A DNA stretch of 64,000 nt from Epinephelus fuscoguttatus (Eukaryota > Chordata > Actinopteri > Perciformes > Serranidae). The notes under the pieces were generated by a model. It did no database searches and was not told the origin of the DNA. It worked only from the letters and a program-made list of their open reading frames with translations. Shown here piece after piece: positions 11,216 to 54,007 of this stretch. The first letter of the stretch is position 1; each line of letters begins with the position of its first letter. The DNA is taken from positions 28,561,643 through 28,625,642 of the forward strand of contig NC_064761.1 in assembly GCF_011397635.1 (NCBI RefSeq), in the 5' to 3' direction. The translations under genes were made by a program, and so were the position numbers.

Positions 11216-12106
11216 GTAAGTGAAAACGTCTAAATGCTATAAAAATATATATTTTTTTCTGGTTAGAAACGTTCGAACGCTTACAGAACAATTGTGATTG
11301 ACAGAAAGATGTTCAGGCTGTTATTGATTGATGAAAATACCACATGGAAACAGAATAAGAAAGATTTATTAATCATTTAATACATTAGATGTTATAACGG
11401 GAATATGTCTAAATGTGTTTTTAAGATCATTATGGGTAGCTATTCAGTGTACAGGTGTAACTTCAGGATGATGCCTAGACTTGTCTGGACATGTTTGTGT
11501 TATTGCTCTGAGTTGCAGTTCATTCATCAGACTGTAGAGGGCGTTATGATATAAATTTAAATAAAAAATAAATGTCACATGTAATATTCCTCTGATCCTC
11601 TGCAGGACAAGGATCTGTTGTACCCCACCTTTGCCAGGGAGAGGAGCAGACATAAGAAGAAGAGGCTGGTGCAGAGTCCCAACTCCTACTTCATGGATGT
11701 CAAATGCACAGGTAAGGACTGCACCAGTTTTCCTCACTGATTTTTTAATGTTTTTTTTAGATAAATATTGTGCTTAAAATGGAAATATTCCTAATTTATG
11801 TTATTCTCTGTACTCCCCAGGCTGTTACAAGATAACCACCATCTTCAGTCATTCTCAGACAGTGGTACCCTGTGCAGGCTGCTCACTCATCCTTTGCCAA
11901 CCAGCAGGAGGGAAATGCAGACTAACAGAAGGTAAATATATATATGTATATATTTCTAATGTTGCTTTGTTTTTTCTTCTCTCAGGTGTGAGTGAATGGA
12001 TATAGGCAATGAACAAAGATGTAAGTTTGTGGAAAAAGAGAAAGGTTTTAATTCCATCTTGGTTTCTGTCTGTCTAGGCTGTGCCTTCAGGAAGAAATAC
12101 TCCTGA
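11210..12106 (+). CDS. RPS27/RPS27L-family ribosomal protein eS27, diverged paralog (4 exons)
   Basis: eS27 is a small zinc-finger protein of the 40S subunit. Joining 11210-11215, 11606-11711, 11821-11931 and 12078-12106 at GT-AG sites gives 252 nt, 83 residues plus stop; human RPS27 and RPS27L have 84. The core [19 protein letters not shown] is family-identical and the zinc ligands Cys36, Cys39, Cys55 and Cys58 (CX2C-X15-CX2C) are intact. The first exon encodes only Met-Pro, as in the family. Several near-invariant positions differ: KCPG is KCTG, VVLCVGC is [19 protein letters not shown] is [12 protein letters not shown], and the C-terminus is CAFRKKYS. The intact introns and frame argue against a processed pseudogene. 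Gene order suggests a third ancient duplicate rather than standard rps27 or rps27l, so no symbol is assigned. It is divergent to rab8a and convergent with tpm4. Confidence 0.93.
11606..11711 (+). CDS. rps27-like coding exon 2
   Basis: This exon encodes residues 3-37 and one base of Gly38: [15 protein letters not shown], then the conserved [20 protein letters not shown]. It holds zinc ligand Cys36. The acceptor is CTGCAG and the donor GTAAGG. Confidence 0.94.
11821..11931 (+). CDS. rps27-like coding exon 3
   Basis: This exon encodes (G)[20 protein letters not shown] then [16 protein letters not shown], with zinc ligands Cys39, Cys55 and Cys58. The acceptor is CCCCAG and the donor GTAAAT. Confidence 0.94.
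12078..12106 (+). CDS. rps27-like coding exon 4 with stop
   Basis: This exon completes Gly and encodes CAFRKKYS and TGA. The acceptor is TGTCTAG. A candidate ATTAAA polyadenylation signal follows at 12159-12164, implying a very short 3' UTR, as is normal for ribosomal protein mRNAs. Confidence 0.9.
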
Positions 12107-12727
12107 GCAGAAATGTGCAAAAGCACCCCTGACAAGCAGCAGAGTGGAAGAATGGACCATTAAAAAAATGAGTCTGAGCCTCACACTCCATGTGTTGAAT
12201 CCTTGGAGGAGAAATGTATTTATACTGTAAAACTTCAATTAGTAGCCCGGGGCCATTATTTGTTGAACTCTAAGAAGTAAACAGGCCTATATTTGGGACA
12301 GGCCTTTAACTCCTTTCACACAAAACTGTTGCTCAGCAAAGATGGGACATACAAATTGTTCATTTAAACCAGTATGAATATTTCTTGCTTTAAAGTTAGG
12401 CTTCAGATAATCAATTATATCAATTATAAATGATTGATTTGATCTAGCTCCGACAGACAGCGCATCAGAGAGTTACAGATTATGGGGACTACACTTTAAA
12501 TTGAAGTTTTACAGTATGTAATGTGGAGGTAATTTTCACCCCCTGTGGTGTTTCGTAGAACAGAATAAGCTCAAGTTAAAGTTACATCCAATTGTATGTA
12601 TATCAGATTGATATGATGAAGCACTACATATAGAGTAGTTTTGACTACTGTTTTTGAAGAAGTAAAACATGTACCGTAATGTTTAAAAAGCACAAAAACT
12701 CCAACGCATCATGGTTTCTGTAAAACA

Positions 12728-13903
12728 TTTATTAGGTTGACATAGAGGGGGATTGGTGAATGAAATATATTTTAAAATGGTCTAGATCACGTGTGTGAGG
12801 CTCTTTTCATGGCCCTGGCATGAGATGAAACCATGATGACCATCACAAACAAAAATAAAAACATTTGAAGAATTTACTGTCTGTGTAATGTGTGTTCTTT
12901 GGTCTTGAGAGTTCCCCTGGCAAAAAAAAAATAAAAGTGGTGTAATTGAAAACAAAACAAAACAAAACAAAAAACAAATCAAAGCAATACAATTTCTCAA
13001 ATACCTAACATTATTCTGCTATATACAATAAGTATCCATGGTTGACAAAACTTGACTTGAGCTTCCAGTGGTTTGGTGTTTACCTCACTCATGTAATACA
13101 ACATATTGTAAATCTAGTAAATATTGGCTACATTATGGCGAATTGTTGGTGATGGTGCGGGATGTGTTGATGATGCAGGCCGAGCTTAGAGAAAGGTTGT
13201 ACGGCTTAGAAATGCATGTCACTGATAGAAACTGTACATGCACAGCTCTCAGGTTCTGCAGATTCCTACACTAACAATAGAGTAGAAAAAAGATGCACAT
13301 ACTCTGCATCTTCATCATGTAGGCCTCAGGGTAATCAGGGATTGGCAAAAGAGGCGTTACTTTATGATTCGGTGACTGAGCAGCATGTGCCTTGACCTGT
13401 TTAGTTATCAATAAAACCTTTCCATAAGGTCAATGTGTGGTTAAGACATGCCTAACTTTATATCACCACTGGGTGGCGCTTCAGAGCCATACTGAGCACC
13501 CAACACCATCTGTAGCACATGTATTAAAATGACCAGACAGAGGCTTCATGTATGTGCGCATAAATGTAGAATTAAGCCAGTTTAAGTGGTTCAGTGACCA
13601 AATCTGAGGTTTCTTTGAGAGTTAGTTGCCAGTTCTTTTCTAAATAAGTGGTCAAAAATCATTTCTGGGAGAATTTCTGCAATCACAGCTGGAGATTAAA
13701 AAAAAGGGGTCAAAATGACTTCCCATTATGAAAAAAAAAAAGTTGTGCCTTAGGAAAAAAAAACAAAAAAAACATCAAGGGACAAGCATTAAGTTAATCC
13801 CCCTTCACACGGGGAAGATTTTACAGCTCGAAATGTGGAATGGAGTCGAACATTAAAGGAATGTTACATGACGATCTCATCCTCTCCAGCGTTCTCTCTG
13901 TGT
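12728..13903 (-). other. tpm4: Probable tpm4 3' UTR for the exon 9d ending
   Basis: Downstream of the exon 9d stop, the minus strand runs about 1.2 kb to AATAAA at 12733-12728 with no coding signal. This would bring tpm4 within about 560 bases of the candidate rps27-like poly(A) signal, a tail-to-tail arrangement. The end is inferred from the hexamer only. Confidence 0.5.
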
Positions 13904-45644
<31,741 letters not shown>

Positions 45645-45976
45645 GGTGCCTGCTTGGTTGGTTGGTCTCCCTCTTTGAGATGTGAAAATGCAGCTTCAAA
45701 AAGCACAAGTCTCCTCCTGTGTTGAGATGTTGGAGATTCGGTCTTATGCACGGTACCAAAGAAAGCTGGTGTCCAACAAAGCTGCAGAGAAACAGAGAAA
45801 GAGATAGAGAGACAGAAAGAGGGAGAAAGCAGGAAGGAGACAGAGGGAGCTGTGAACAGAGATGCAGAGTTGATCCCTATATGGGTAGTTATTTAAACTG
45901 CAACAGAACCTGCCTCCAGTCTCTGATCACCCCCTCCTCCCCCTCCTCCTCCTCCTCCTCCTCCTCCTTCTCCTCC
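45645..45976 (-). promoter_or_regulatory. tpm4: tpm4 exon 1a promoter region
   Basis: On the gene strand there is a TATA-like TTTAAATA (45897-45890) and a CArG-like CCCATATAGG (45885-45876), one base off the CC(A/T)6GG consensus bound by serum response factor in muscle genes. A CCT-rich tract (45931-45976) lies upstream. If the TATA-like box is used, transcription would start near 45860 with a 5' UTR of about 215 nt. The assignment is from position and motifs. Confidence 0.4.
45931..45976 (+). repeat. (CCT)n tract upstream of tpm4
   Basis: A polypyrimidine triplet run. It gives rise to a Ser/Pro-rich chance frame on the plus strand that should not be read as a gene. Confidence 0.9.
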
Positions 45977-45999
45977 CATGTTCTCATCCACCCTCCCTT

Positions 46000-48640
46000 C
46001 CCTCCTTTCATCCTTTCTCTCCATCCTCTCCATCCAATTGCTCCTTCACTCACCACTCTGCTTCACTTCCATCCCAACTCCCCGACTATCACTCTCTCAG
46101 ACACGTACTCCACCCTATCAAACCACCCGTCCAGAGTCTTTCTAAGGATTGGTCTGGCTTCTCCACTCCACTCACTCACTCTTCAAATGTGGCTGATCTC
46201 CTTATTTGGATTGCTGTGTTTTCAGAGAGAGAGACAGGAGGGAGAGGAGCGCAGGTCCTGTTTCCACATTTAACCTCCTGTCAGTGGATAAAGAGTCCCG
46301 CTGGCACACACAACATCTCACACTCGGGGCCTTCAAGAGTGTGTGTATATAAGAGGAGGAGAGAGGGAGACAGTAAAATGCAAAACAGAGGGAGGGAGAG
46401 TTTGAGAGATAAAGAAGGACAGAGACAGAGTTCCCATGCTGTAATCACAATGTCATAATATTTGGACATTAAAGCCGAAGGTGGTGGCCTATCAGAAGCC
46501 GCGGGGACTTATGGAGACTTAACTAGACAAACAGATGCCATGATAATGTGGTCTGAAAGAAAAACACAAAACCAGCTGGTATGAACAACAGAAGCAAAGA
46601 GAGATGATTAGGGATTAAATGAACCTGGTAATAATTTTCAGGGATTAGTTTGTTTCACTTAGTTGTATTACTCAGCAAGGTGGTATGATGGTACAACCCA
46701 TGGATGGATTACTGAATGGGTCTGGCAGGCACAGGCTCCAGGGCCCAATGTGTCAGGAACCACCGCTCAAATTAACACCTACTAAGCAGGAAGAGACTCA
46801 AAAATGCCACAAAGATGCAGAGGAACCACAAAGAGACACAAAACAGCATCTTAAAAAAGAGGCAAAACCACCTCAAAGTCTCTTTTGTGTATCTGTGTCC
46901 TGTGGCCCAATGTCCCATAAGCCACCCATAGTACAACCTTCACATCCTGCAAATGTGTGCCTCTATCATGTCACCACTGAGCTATTTTGGTTTTATTGAC
47001 TATGTGATGTCATTCAGACAGATCCTGTGTGGTTATTTCAGATGTGATCATCAGGGGCAGCAGAAAAAAAGAAAATGTGTCAGAAGTTATGAGAAACCAT
47101 CTGAAATTTGAGCCCAGAGCTCTGTGCACCTGATATTTGAGTTTGGTGAGTGAGGGATGAAAGCAGGCAGAGAATCCGAGTTCATGTGAACAATGGAGAC
47201 CAGTGTTGCTCATAGAGAGGGGGTTACGTGGAAAGATGGATGGCCCTCAAAGGAGGAGATGTATAGATATGAATGCATGCATACAAGGACACACACTTAT
47301 TACCAGGACGGGTCGCACCAGCACCATCAGTAACTTTGTGTGAACGTCTAGCTGGTTTCAAACTAACTATGGGTTTCCTAAATCTGACTGCACCATTAAA
47401 ACTTGAAATTTAGCTCATAGCAAGTAATCTCAGTGTGAAGTGTAGATTTTGTGGTGCAACCCTTTTGAATAGTGATACATTTATATAGTTTACACGTATG
47501 TTGTAGTCTCCTAATTAGGGATGTGCTTCTGGCTCCCGCTTGTATCATCCTTCAGCCACTGTGTATTGGCTTTTAGTATCTTGGCAGCCGCACTTCACCA
47601 GACTAACCAAGTTAAAAATAAAGGGCATTGCTCAGATAGCTGGTTAACCAAAACTCTGTAAGAGAAATGTGACATAACACCGCAGCTTTATAGCCACCAA
47701 ATACTGCTGATGTATGCACAACAGCCAGTGTGTCTAAGACGCTTACCAACATCAGCTCCCATTTCACCTGACAACCTTTTTTCACCCTGTAGTTCCTTTT
47801 TCTTTGCATTCACATGTATGCAGGCCAAACTCAGCTGCAGCTTCTACCTGTTATATAACCATTAGAACTACAAAGCAGTCATTAAGAAGCTATTGTCAAA
47901 ATGGCAGTGTATCATATTATTAACACCTACTATAAATCCATATTTTTGGCATTCTGAGACAGACGTTTTGAAGAACTACAGGCTTTACTGCTACAGATGT
48001 AAAGAGTCTGTTACATAACACGGCATAATTTACAAAGATCAGTTATGACCGTTGGAATGCGGACCTTCTGACCACTCCACCTCCCCGTTCGATCCTACAT
48101 GAAACATTAGGTTTTGATTCAAAGCATCTGCTCTCTTTGCCTTCAAAGCATTTAGACACAAAAGCCAGGATAAAATAAATGGCCAATATCCTGAAGAAAG
48201 TTCTCAGCAAGGTTTTATTAGGAGTAAATGTGTTGCACAGCGTGAAGAGAAGCCCTGCTGAAACTCTGTGTTGTTCTCAGCTGTTGATGGGAGTTGCAGC
48301 TGTCTGTGGTGTTGATGTGGAGTTGAAAAAGCTAATCCACAACCAAAGTGTCCCTCCTTCTTTGGAAGGGGAGATACAGCCAGGAACAGACTAATGGGTG
48401 AAGAGAAAAGGATCACACAATCACCCATCTAGCTTCATGTTTCTGGTCAGGTGATCTGTACAGAACATCATAATCAACTGTTGCTTGGTGTCTGGCAGCA
48501 TTTCAAGGTGACTGCAGCTTAAATAACAGTGTGAACTGATAAGAAGGGGCTTTGTATTGTTGTTGCTTGACTGTTGGAAGCTGTTGTGGCTTCATCATGT
48601 TTCACAATGCAAACAGGAGCTACAGTTTCAAGGTGGCGTC
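46000..48640. other. Intergenic spacer upstream of tpm4, no gene seen
   Basis: No exon with family resemblance was found on either strand. A short degenerate minisatellite of ACCACAAAGAGACACAAAA-like units occurs near 46.80-46.86 kb. Confidence 0.5.
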
Positions 48641-49140
48641 ACAAGTAGTGTACAAATTTGGAGGGAATGATCCAGACTAGTTTTACGTATTCAACTAGAT
48701 GTAGCCCAGTAGATTTTATTCTTTTTAGATTTAAAAGTTCAGTGGGGAAAAACACTTCTTTATATATGGCTGCAATTGAATGTAATAATCTTCCAGTATC
48801 TCTAATTGAAGCAGAGAGAAATTTAAGCTAGCTTTGAAGAAATGGTTTGCAATAGTCTCCCATAATAGGGACCATGCAAATCTGATACAGTGTTGTCCTT
48901 TTATGTTTCTTTATTTCTGTATGTGATTATATGGGTATTGTATTTGTGCCTTTCAGTCTTACCAGATCTTCTGGAATCTGGCATCTTGCCCCCCAACAGG
49001 ATCACAATGGAAACAAGTCTGTGGCTTTCTTGTGTAATTTAATCCTCAACAATTGTAGATGTATGTGACTGTGCTGTCTTCAGGAGAAGCAGGTTCATTT
49101 GTATTTTATGATTGTCAAATAAATCTTTATATCTGATGTG
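48640..49140 (+). mobile_element. Possible non-LTR element 3' remnant
   Basis: A broken frame near 48.76-48.85 kb reads like CNNLPVSLIEAE followed by a Lys/Leu-rich stretch, reminiscent of the WNNLPVSL...FK..LK segment near the end of non-LTR polyproteins. An AATAAA lies at about 49.12 kb. Evidence is weak. Confidence 0.3.
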
Positions 49141-49289
49141 TATACAGATATCTATTTATCTAACTGTTGTGTGGTTCAGAATCATGCAATATACTGTAAA
49201 GCTTGGATAAAATGAAGCATGGATTGTTGATTTTTTTCGTGACACTGGGATAGGCTGCAGGACCAATGATAAATTACATTTATTTTTGG

Positions 49290-49545
49290 ATGATTTGGTT
49301 TGGATGAATCAGCTTTATGTCAGATTTGTTGCAAAATTCATGGCAATCCGTTCAATATTTATCATGAAAATTCACTCAAAACCAAGGAGGTCAACATCAC
49401 GGTGGTGCCAGACAAAGTCAAGCGATCACCGGAGTCATTGGGATTTCTCCATGAATGTCTGTACAAAAGTCATGGCAATACATCCAATTGTTCTTGAGAG
49501 ATTTCAGTCTGCATCAAAGTGGTGCAACGATTGGCAGACTGAAAC
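49290..49545 (-). repeat. Interspersed repeat family C, copy 1
   Basis: On the minus strand it contains CAGACTGAAATCTCTCAA, ATTGCCATGA and CAGACATTCATGG, words shared with 55640-55740. This is a common type of fish repeat. Confidence 0.55.
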
Positions 49546-49689
49546 GTTCTCTTATACAACAGGTTGTATGCAGTGGTGTACTACTAGGTAGATGGGTAGG
49601 TTACCAAGGAGGAAGTGCGTGTATCCTACTATATATTCAATACATATACTCACCCCCAGCTTTTCAAATACTGACACTTGGTCAGTGGC

Positions 49690-50870
49690 CTGTCTTGTTA
49701 AACTATAATGCACTAGGTACCCCTCCTGCGACAGTTTTGGACGTTCAGGTAAGGTAAGTCAATTACATTTGTTACATTCATTGTCGCTTTTTAAAATAAA
49801 CTTCCATTTTAACAGGAAATGTACTTTTTCTGCTTGTTTAAAGGTAGGATCTGGAGGATTTTCAAACAAAACAAAATATAGACATATACAAATGAAATCC
49901 TGCTTAATCATCACCTATGGGCTTCTACTCATGTGTGGTGGTGACTCTGTTTGCAGAGCTCCTGCCCTTTAACTGTATTTTGATGTTTTTGTGAGCTCTG
50001 ACCGCTTCTGGGCGGAGATTTCCCCAGCCAATGAGAGAGCGCAGGTGCCGTGCCCAAGCGTGCATCAGCGCGAGCCTTGCCTGAACCTCTTCTGTGAAGC
50101 CTTCTTCCGTACCTCCGGGCTCCGTACTCCCAGGAGAGTTGAGCCTGAGAGGAGGGGCCGAATTTGAATGTGTGTTTACAAACAGCAACTGGAAAATCCT
50201 CCAGATCCTACCTTTAATGCATACAGTCTTTTTCAAAATAAACTTAAAATGTAGATAAAACTTTGTTTTTAGGTTTTCATCCTCGGGTTTAGGCAATGTA
50301 AGAACATGGTTAGGTTTAGAAAAAAACATCATGGTTTCTCTTAAAAAGACTACATTTGTAACTAACATAATATAATGTCAAGTGACACACGTTATTACAC
50401 ATACTAGCACACCATGTTGCACACTACGACCACTAAAGGATGCCTCTGAGCGTCAGTGTCTGAAAGTTATGCACACAATTCATGTCATATCTTAAGAGTT
50501 AGCACCCTACCAGTAGGCCTCAGAAACAGATTGACAATGTGACGATGTGATGACGTGACGACATGAGGAAGGGACTTTACATATATGTGTGACTTAAAAC
50601 AATTCAGCACTGACTTTTGGTTTCACGCGAGACACAAATCCTGGTCTGTTTTTTTGACCCATCCATCACCCTGACTGCCTCCCTTTGCAGACTTTGTCAC
50701 TCTTTTTTCTATATCACCTTTTGTCCTTCTTTGCTCCCTTCATATGACAGAGGACAGTCTGCAGTGAATAGGTCATGTGATCACAGCCTCCTGGCTCACT
50801 ATTATGTGGGTTATATACCAGTCATAGCACATTACTTTTTGTTGGTATAGGTTCAAACAGTAAATGAGGA
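49690..50870 (+). repeat. Interspersed repeat family A, copy B
   Basis: It resembles 1-620: GCACTAGGTACCCCTCCTGC against GCACTAGGTCCCCCTCCTGC, then TACTAGCACACCA and GACCCATCCA in the same order. It is interrupted by the TTAA-flanked MITE at 49842-50213. Its last part (GTGGGTTATATACC, ATAGCACATTACTTTTTGT) is shared with copy C. Confidence 0.7.
49842..50213. mobile_element. TTAA-flanked MITE with perfect 22-bp inverted ends
   Basis: The left end AGGTAGGATCTGGAGGATTT, continuing TC, is the exact reverse complement of the right end. TTAA lies directly outside at 49838-49841 and 50214-50217. It is 372 bp long and has no transposase. It sits inside repeat family A copy B, so it inserted after that copy. 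TTAA targets suggest piggyBac or Kolobok machinery. Confidence 0.85.
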
Positions 50871-51959
50871 CAGCCTGCAGACCAACATTACCATTCCTGG
50901 AGCCATGCAAGCTTTTCTTCCTCTTAGGGACAATGGCATTGCAACATGAACACGTTACGGGATCAGAGTGACTATATTTTACCACATGGATGTAAAATAA
51001 TGATTTCAGCAATATTAAATGTTTCCTAGTATTTTCCACTAGGAATCTATTAAATGTGTTGAATCTGCCACTGAAAGCGTCTCCTCTGTCCTAAATGTGA
51101 GCAGCACCAACAGCACTCTGCTACTCTGATCTGTGACGCTGCGGCTGTAAATCTCCTGCACACACTGTATGAATGTTGCCATGTTCCACGCAGCCTCTCA
51201 GTCAGTAATTCAAGAGTGTGATTTAATGTTTTCAATATCCTCTCCTGACGTTCCAGCTATGTTGTCCCTTGCTGCTCAGCCACAGAAATGCAGCGGAGGG
51301 GCCCAGACTAAACATGAAGATATTTTGCAAATGCAAGTTGAGCAGCCAGTTGAAGTGTTTGTTCTGGATTTATGATGGAGGAGAGCAGAGCGGGAAGACC
51401 CTCTGGACTGGAGTCCAGCACAACAGAAGCTCCGGTCCCTTAGTAGATCATGAGATTTGAAAGCGTGCATGTGTTAACTCCTACTGTATGGCCTTGGGGT
51501 GAAAACATGCATCATGACTCACATAGACAGGACGCCACCTGGACTCTGGTGACACACACACACTTAGACAGTGAGATGCATCTCTGTAACAATTAGTCTG
51601 TACAAGCAGATGCAGGTTTCCTGTGTTACGATGAACTTCTCTGTTTCCTGCAATGAATAACGTCATGACCCGAACTGCCTGCTCACCTACTTACTCACTT
51701 ACACACACACACACTCACTCACACGCATACACAGACCTCCATACTCACCTCCTCTTTAGGTATTTCACAGATGTTTGGCTCAAAGCCAACCAGTCAGAAG
51801 TGAGATTGCATGTCTGAACACCACACTGTGTAGCACGTCATTGCTGGTAGTACTGATGATGGAGAGATTACAAACATGCATACACAGCTGCATAAAGGGA
51901 CGTCAGAGGGTGCGCATTTGACTCTTTCACAATGTCACCTTCTTCCCAACATCATACCG
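50871..51959. other. Intergenic spacer, no gene seen
   Basis: Short chance frames on both strands and short CA runs near 51.7 kb only. Confidence 0.5.
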
Positions 51960-52700
51960 TCAGAAAATTTGCATCTGTGCAATGAAACAAATGTCCGCGG
52001 TGAATGTTTTGTTGTTCCCAATGTGAACGTAATGATTCTCAGTCAAAAGGACAAGTCTGTCAGGTTTTTGATTGCTCCCAATTATTTCCACCACCTCTAC
52101 AAAATACTCCCACAGCTCAGTGAGTCTATGATCAGAGCACAATAAGTCAGCATGCTGACGAAGAGTTGTTGTCGGGCCACCTGGAGACAGAAACCTGCAG
52201 TTCAGGTTTGGATGGTGAGAATTAAATCATGGAGCATAAACAGGAATCCGATTGCTCACACATGAAGTGGTGAGATCAGGGAAGGTGACGTATTTTACTG
52301 CATGCCGCATGTCTACATGTACTTTCCCCTTTTCCGAGGAACACACTGAGGTGTGAAGCTGATGAGTCCCAACAATAACATCATCAAAGTATTGTTCTAA
52401 TAAGCCTGAAACTTTAGCATGGGACAACCATGTTTGCGAAATTTAGGGCTAGTCTAGTCTTGTAATATTTTCCTAATAACCTAGATGATAGAAAATGTTT
52501 TTACACAATACACTGGCCCCACTACCTGTGAATTTCTGATTATGCAACACCTTCCTCTGCGTAACACCAGTGAGAACATTCCATGGCTCTTTCACGGATG
52601 ACACATGAAATATCTGTGGTGGAAGAATAGACAGGACAGAGGCAGACAGAAAAACAGATGACACAGAGACTATTAGTTGATTCAGGCGCCTGTGAGACAT
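51960..52700 (-). other. Cluster of three minus-strand frames, identity unknown
   Basis: Frames at 52700-52473, 52427-52227 and 52142-51960 follow one another on the minus strand. The first starts MSHRRLNQLIVSVSSVFLSA, which is hydrophobic and signal-like, and holds a splice-acceptor-like run (TTCTTCCACCACAG) and a donor-like AG/GTAGTG. I do not recognise a family. It could be a decayed gene, a mobile element interior, or chance. Confidence 0.2.
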
Positions 52701-53015
52701 TAAATTTGATCTAGGAGGTCCACTTTAAGAAACAGAGTCATGAATCTGAAAGCTTCTGCACAGAGTTTTATAATTCTCAGGGTTTAACAGCTCTAAAAGT
52801 TATCACAGCAGCAATTATTTTCTCTTTTGTCACAAAGTAAACAGCAGAGTTTGCAGTAAAACGTAATTCACCAGGAATGTGTACAAGTACATTGGCTGCT
52901 GCAATACCTTGCTGGATGACATCATCTCATCCTCAGAGGGCTGTGACTGTCTAAGGAGAAGTCAGAAAATCACCAAAGTCAGCAGACTTCATCCTCTAGA
53001 GAATAGTGAACAATG
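52685..53015 (+). repeat. Inverted repeat arm 1 (pairs with 55725-56030)
   Basis: The reverse complement of this stretch resembles 55725-56030. Shared words, in the order of arm 2, are GTCTGCTGACTTT, AGGATGAGATGATGT, TGTACTTGTACACATTCCTG and CTCCTAGATCAAATTT. The match is long and diverged. Its right part includes a segment shared with family C. Confidence 0.75.
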
Positions 53016-53054
53016 AAGTTTGTAATTTGTATTTGGAATTTGTTGCTGATCGAT

Positions 53055-53645
53055 CGGTCCCTTGTCACCGATCCTGTTTGTGATATTCATGGACAGGATC
53101 TCAAGGTGCAGCCAGGGGAAGGAAGGGGTCAGGTTTGGGGATTTCAGAATTGCACCCCTGCTTTTGCAGATGATGTGGTTCTGTTGGCTTCATCACACTG
53201 TAACCTCCAGCACTAGGGGTGGTTTGCAGCCGAGTGTGAAGCAGTTAGGACAAATCAGCACCTTCAAATCTGAGGCCATGGTTCTCTGCCGGAAAGCTGT
53301 GGATTGCCCCCTCCAGGTTGGGAGAAAGTTACTGACTCAAGCGAAGGAGTTCAAGTATCTCGGGGTCTTGTTCATGAGTGAGTGTAGAATGGAGCAAGAG
53401 ATGGATCAGCTAAGCTGGAAGATGAAGCTTTCGATTTACTGGTCCATCTACGTCCCAACCCTCACCTGTGGTCATGAGCTCTGGGTAGTGACCGAAAGAA
53501 TGAGATCGCGGATACAAGCAGCCAGAATGAATTTCCTCTGTGGGGGGCTGGGCTCAGCCTTAGAGACAGGGTAAAGAGCTTGGACATCTGGAGGGAGCTC
53601 GGAGTAGAGCCGCTGCTCCTTCACATCAAAAGGGGTCAGTTGAAT
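53055..53645 (+). mobile_element. Rex3-like LINE fragment, frame-broken
   Basis: Plus-strand pieces read SPILFVIFMDRISRCSQGKE, then after frame changes FKSEAMVLCRKAVDCPLQVG, EFKYLGVLFMSECRMEQEMD, YVPTLTCGHELWVVTERMRS. These are the reverse transcriptase C-terminus and the following conserved domain of the same family as 62154-64000. The FADD catalytic box survives only out of frame near 53.16 kb (FADDVVLLAS). It is truncated at both ends. Confidence 0.85.
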
Positions 53646-53649
53646 GTTT

Positions 53650-54007
53650 TGTTCCCTCCTAGGCGCAATGTCTCTTTCCAGAAAGATAATCTGGAAACTC
53701 AAGATAATCCACAGACCTTGTTGTGAGCAGTTTCATGTTCTAACTATTTTCTTTCAACTTTATCATCACGCAGAAGGAAGCATGCGTCCACTATCTTATC
53801 ATTATACATCTTTGGGTTTTTCAAATGAATTTTCTGGTGCTTTGAGCACCACAAGAGTGCCATCTAGTTCTGTTACATTTGAGAGAGAACATCTCTATTG
53901 CTGATATCTCCAATGCTCAGCAACTCACACCAAAACAATATAGCCTGATGAACAGCGCTAGAGGTAGGAGGAAAATATGTATTTTGATTTTGGGGTGAAC
54001 TGTCCCT
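53650..54007. mobile_element. Right end of a TTAA-type MITE
   Basis: It ends GGGGTGAACTGTCCCT followed by TTAA (54008-54011), a terminal pattern of a TTAA-targeted fish element; the left part is missing and it abuts the Rex3 fragment. The interior includes GAGCACCACAAGAGTG, a segment I recognise as recurrent in teleost genomes. Confidence 0.55.

Noticed and set aside
45719..46273. 184-codon plus-strand frame with a Ser/Pro-rich run
   Set aside because: It is antisense to the tpm4 promoter and the Ser run is the CCT repeat in translation. No family resemblance.
49925..50368. 147-codon minus-strand frame
   Set aside because: It spans the interior and right end of the TTAA-flanked MITE and then family A repeat sequence. 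It has no homology that I recognise.
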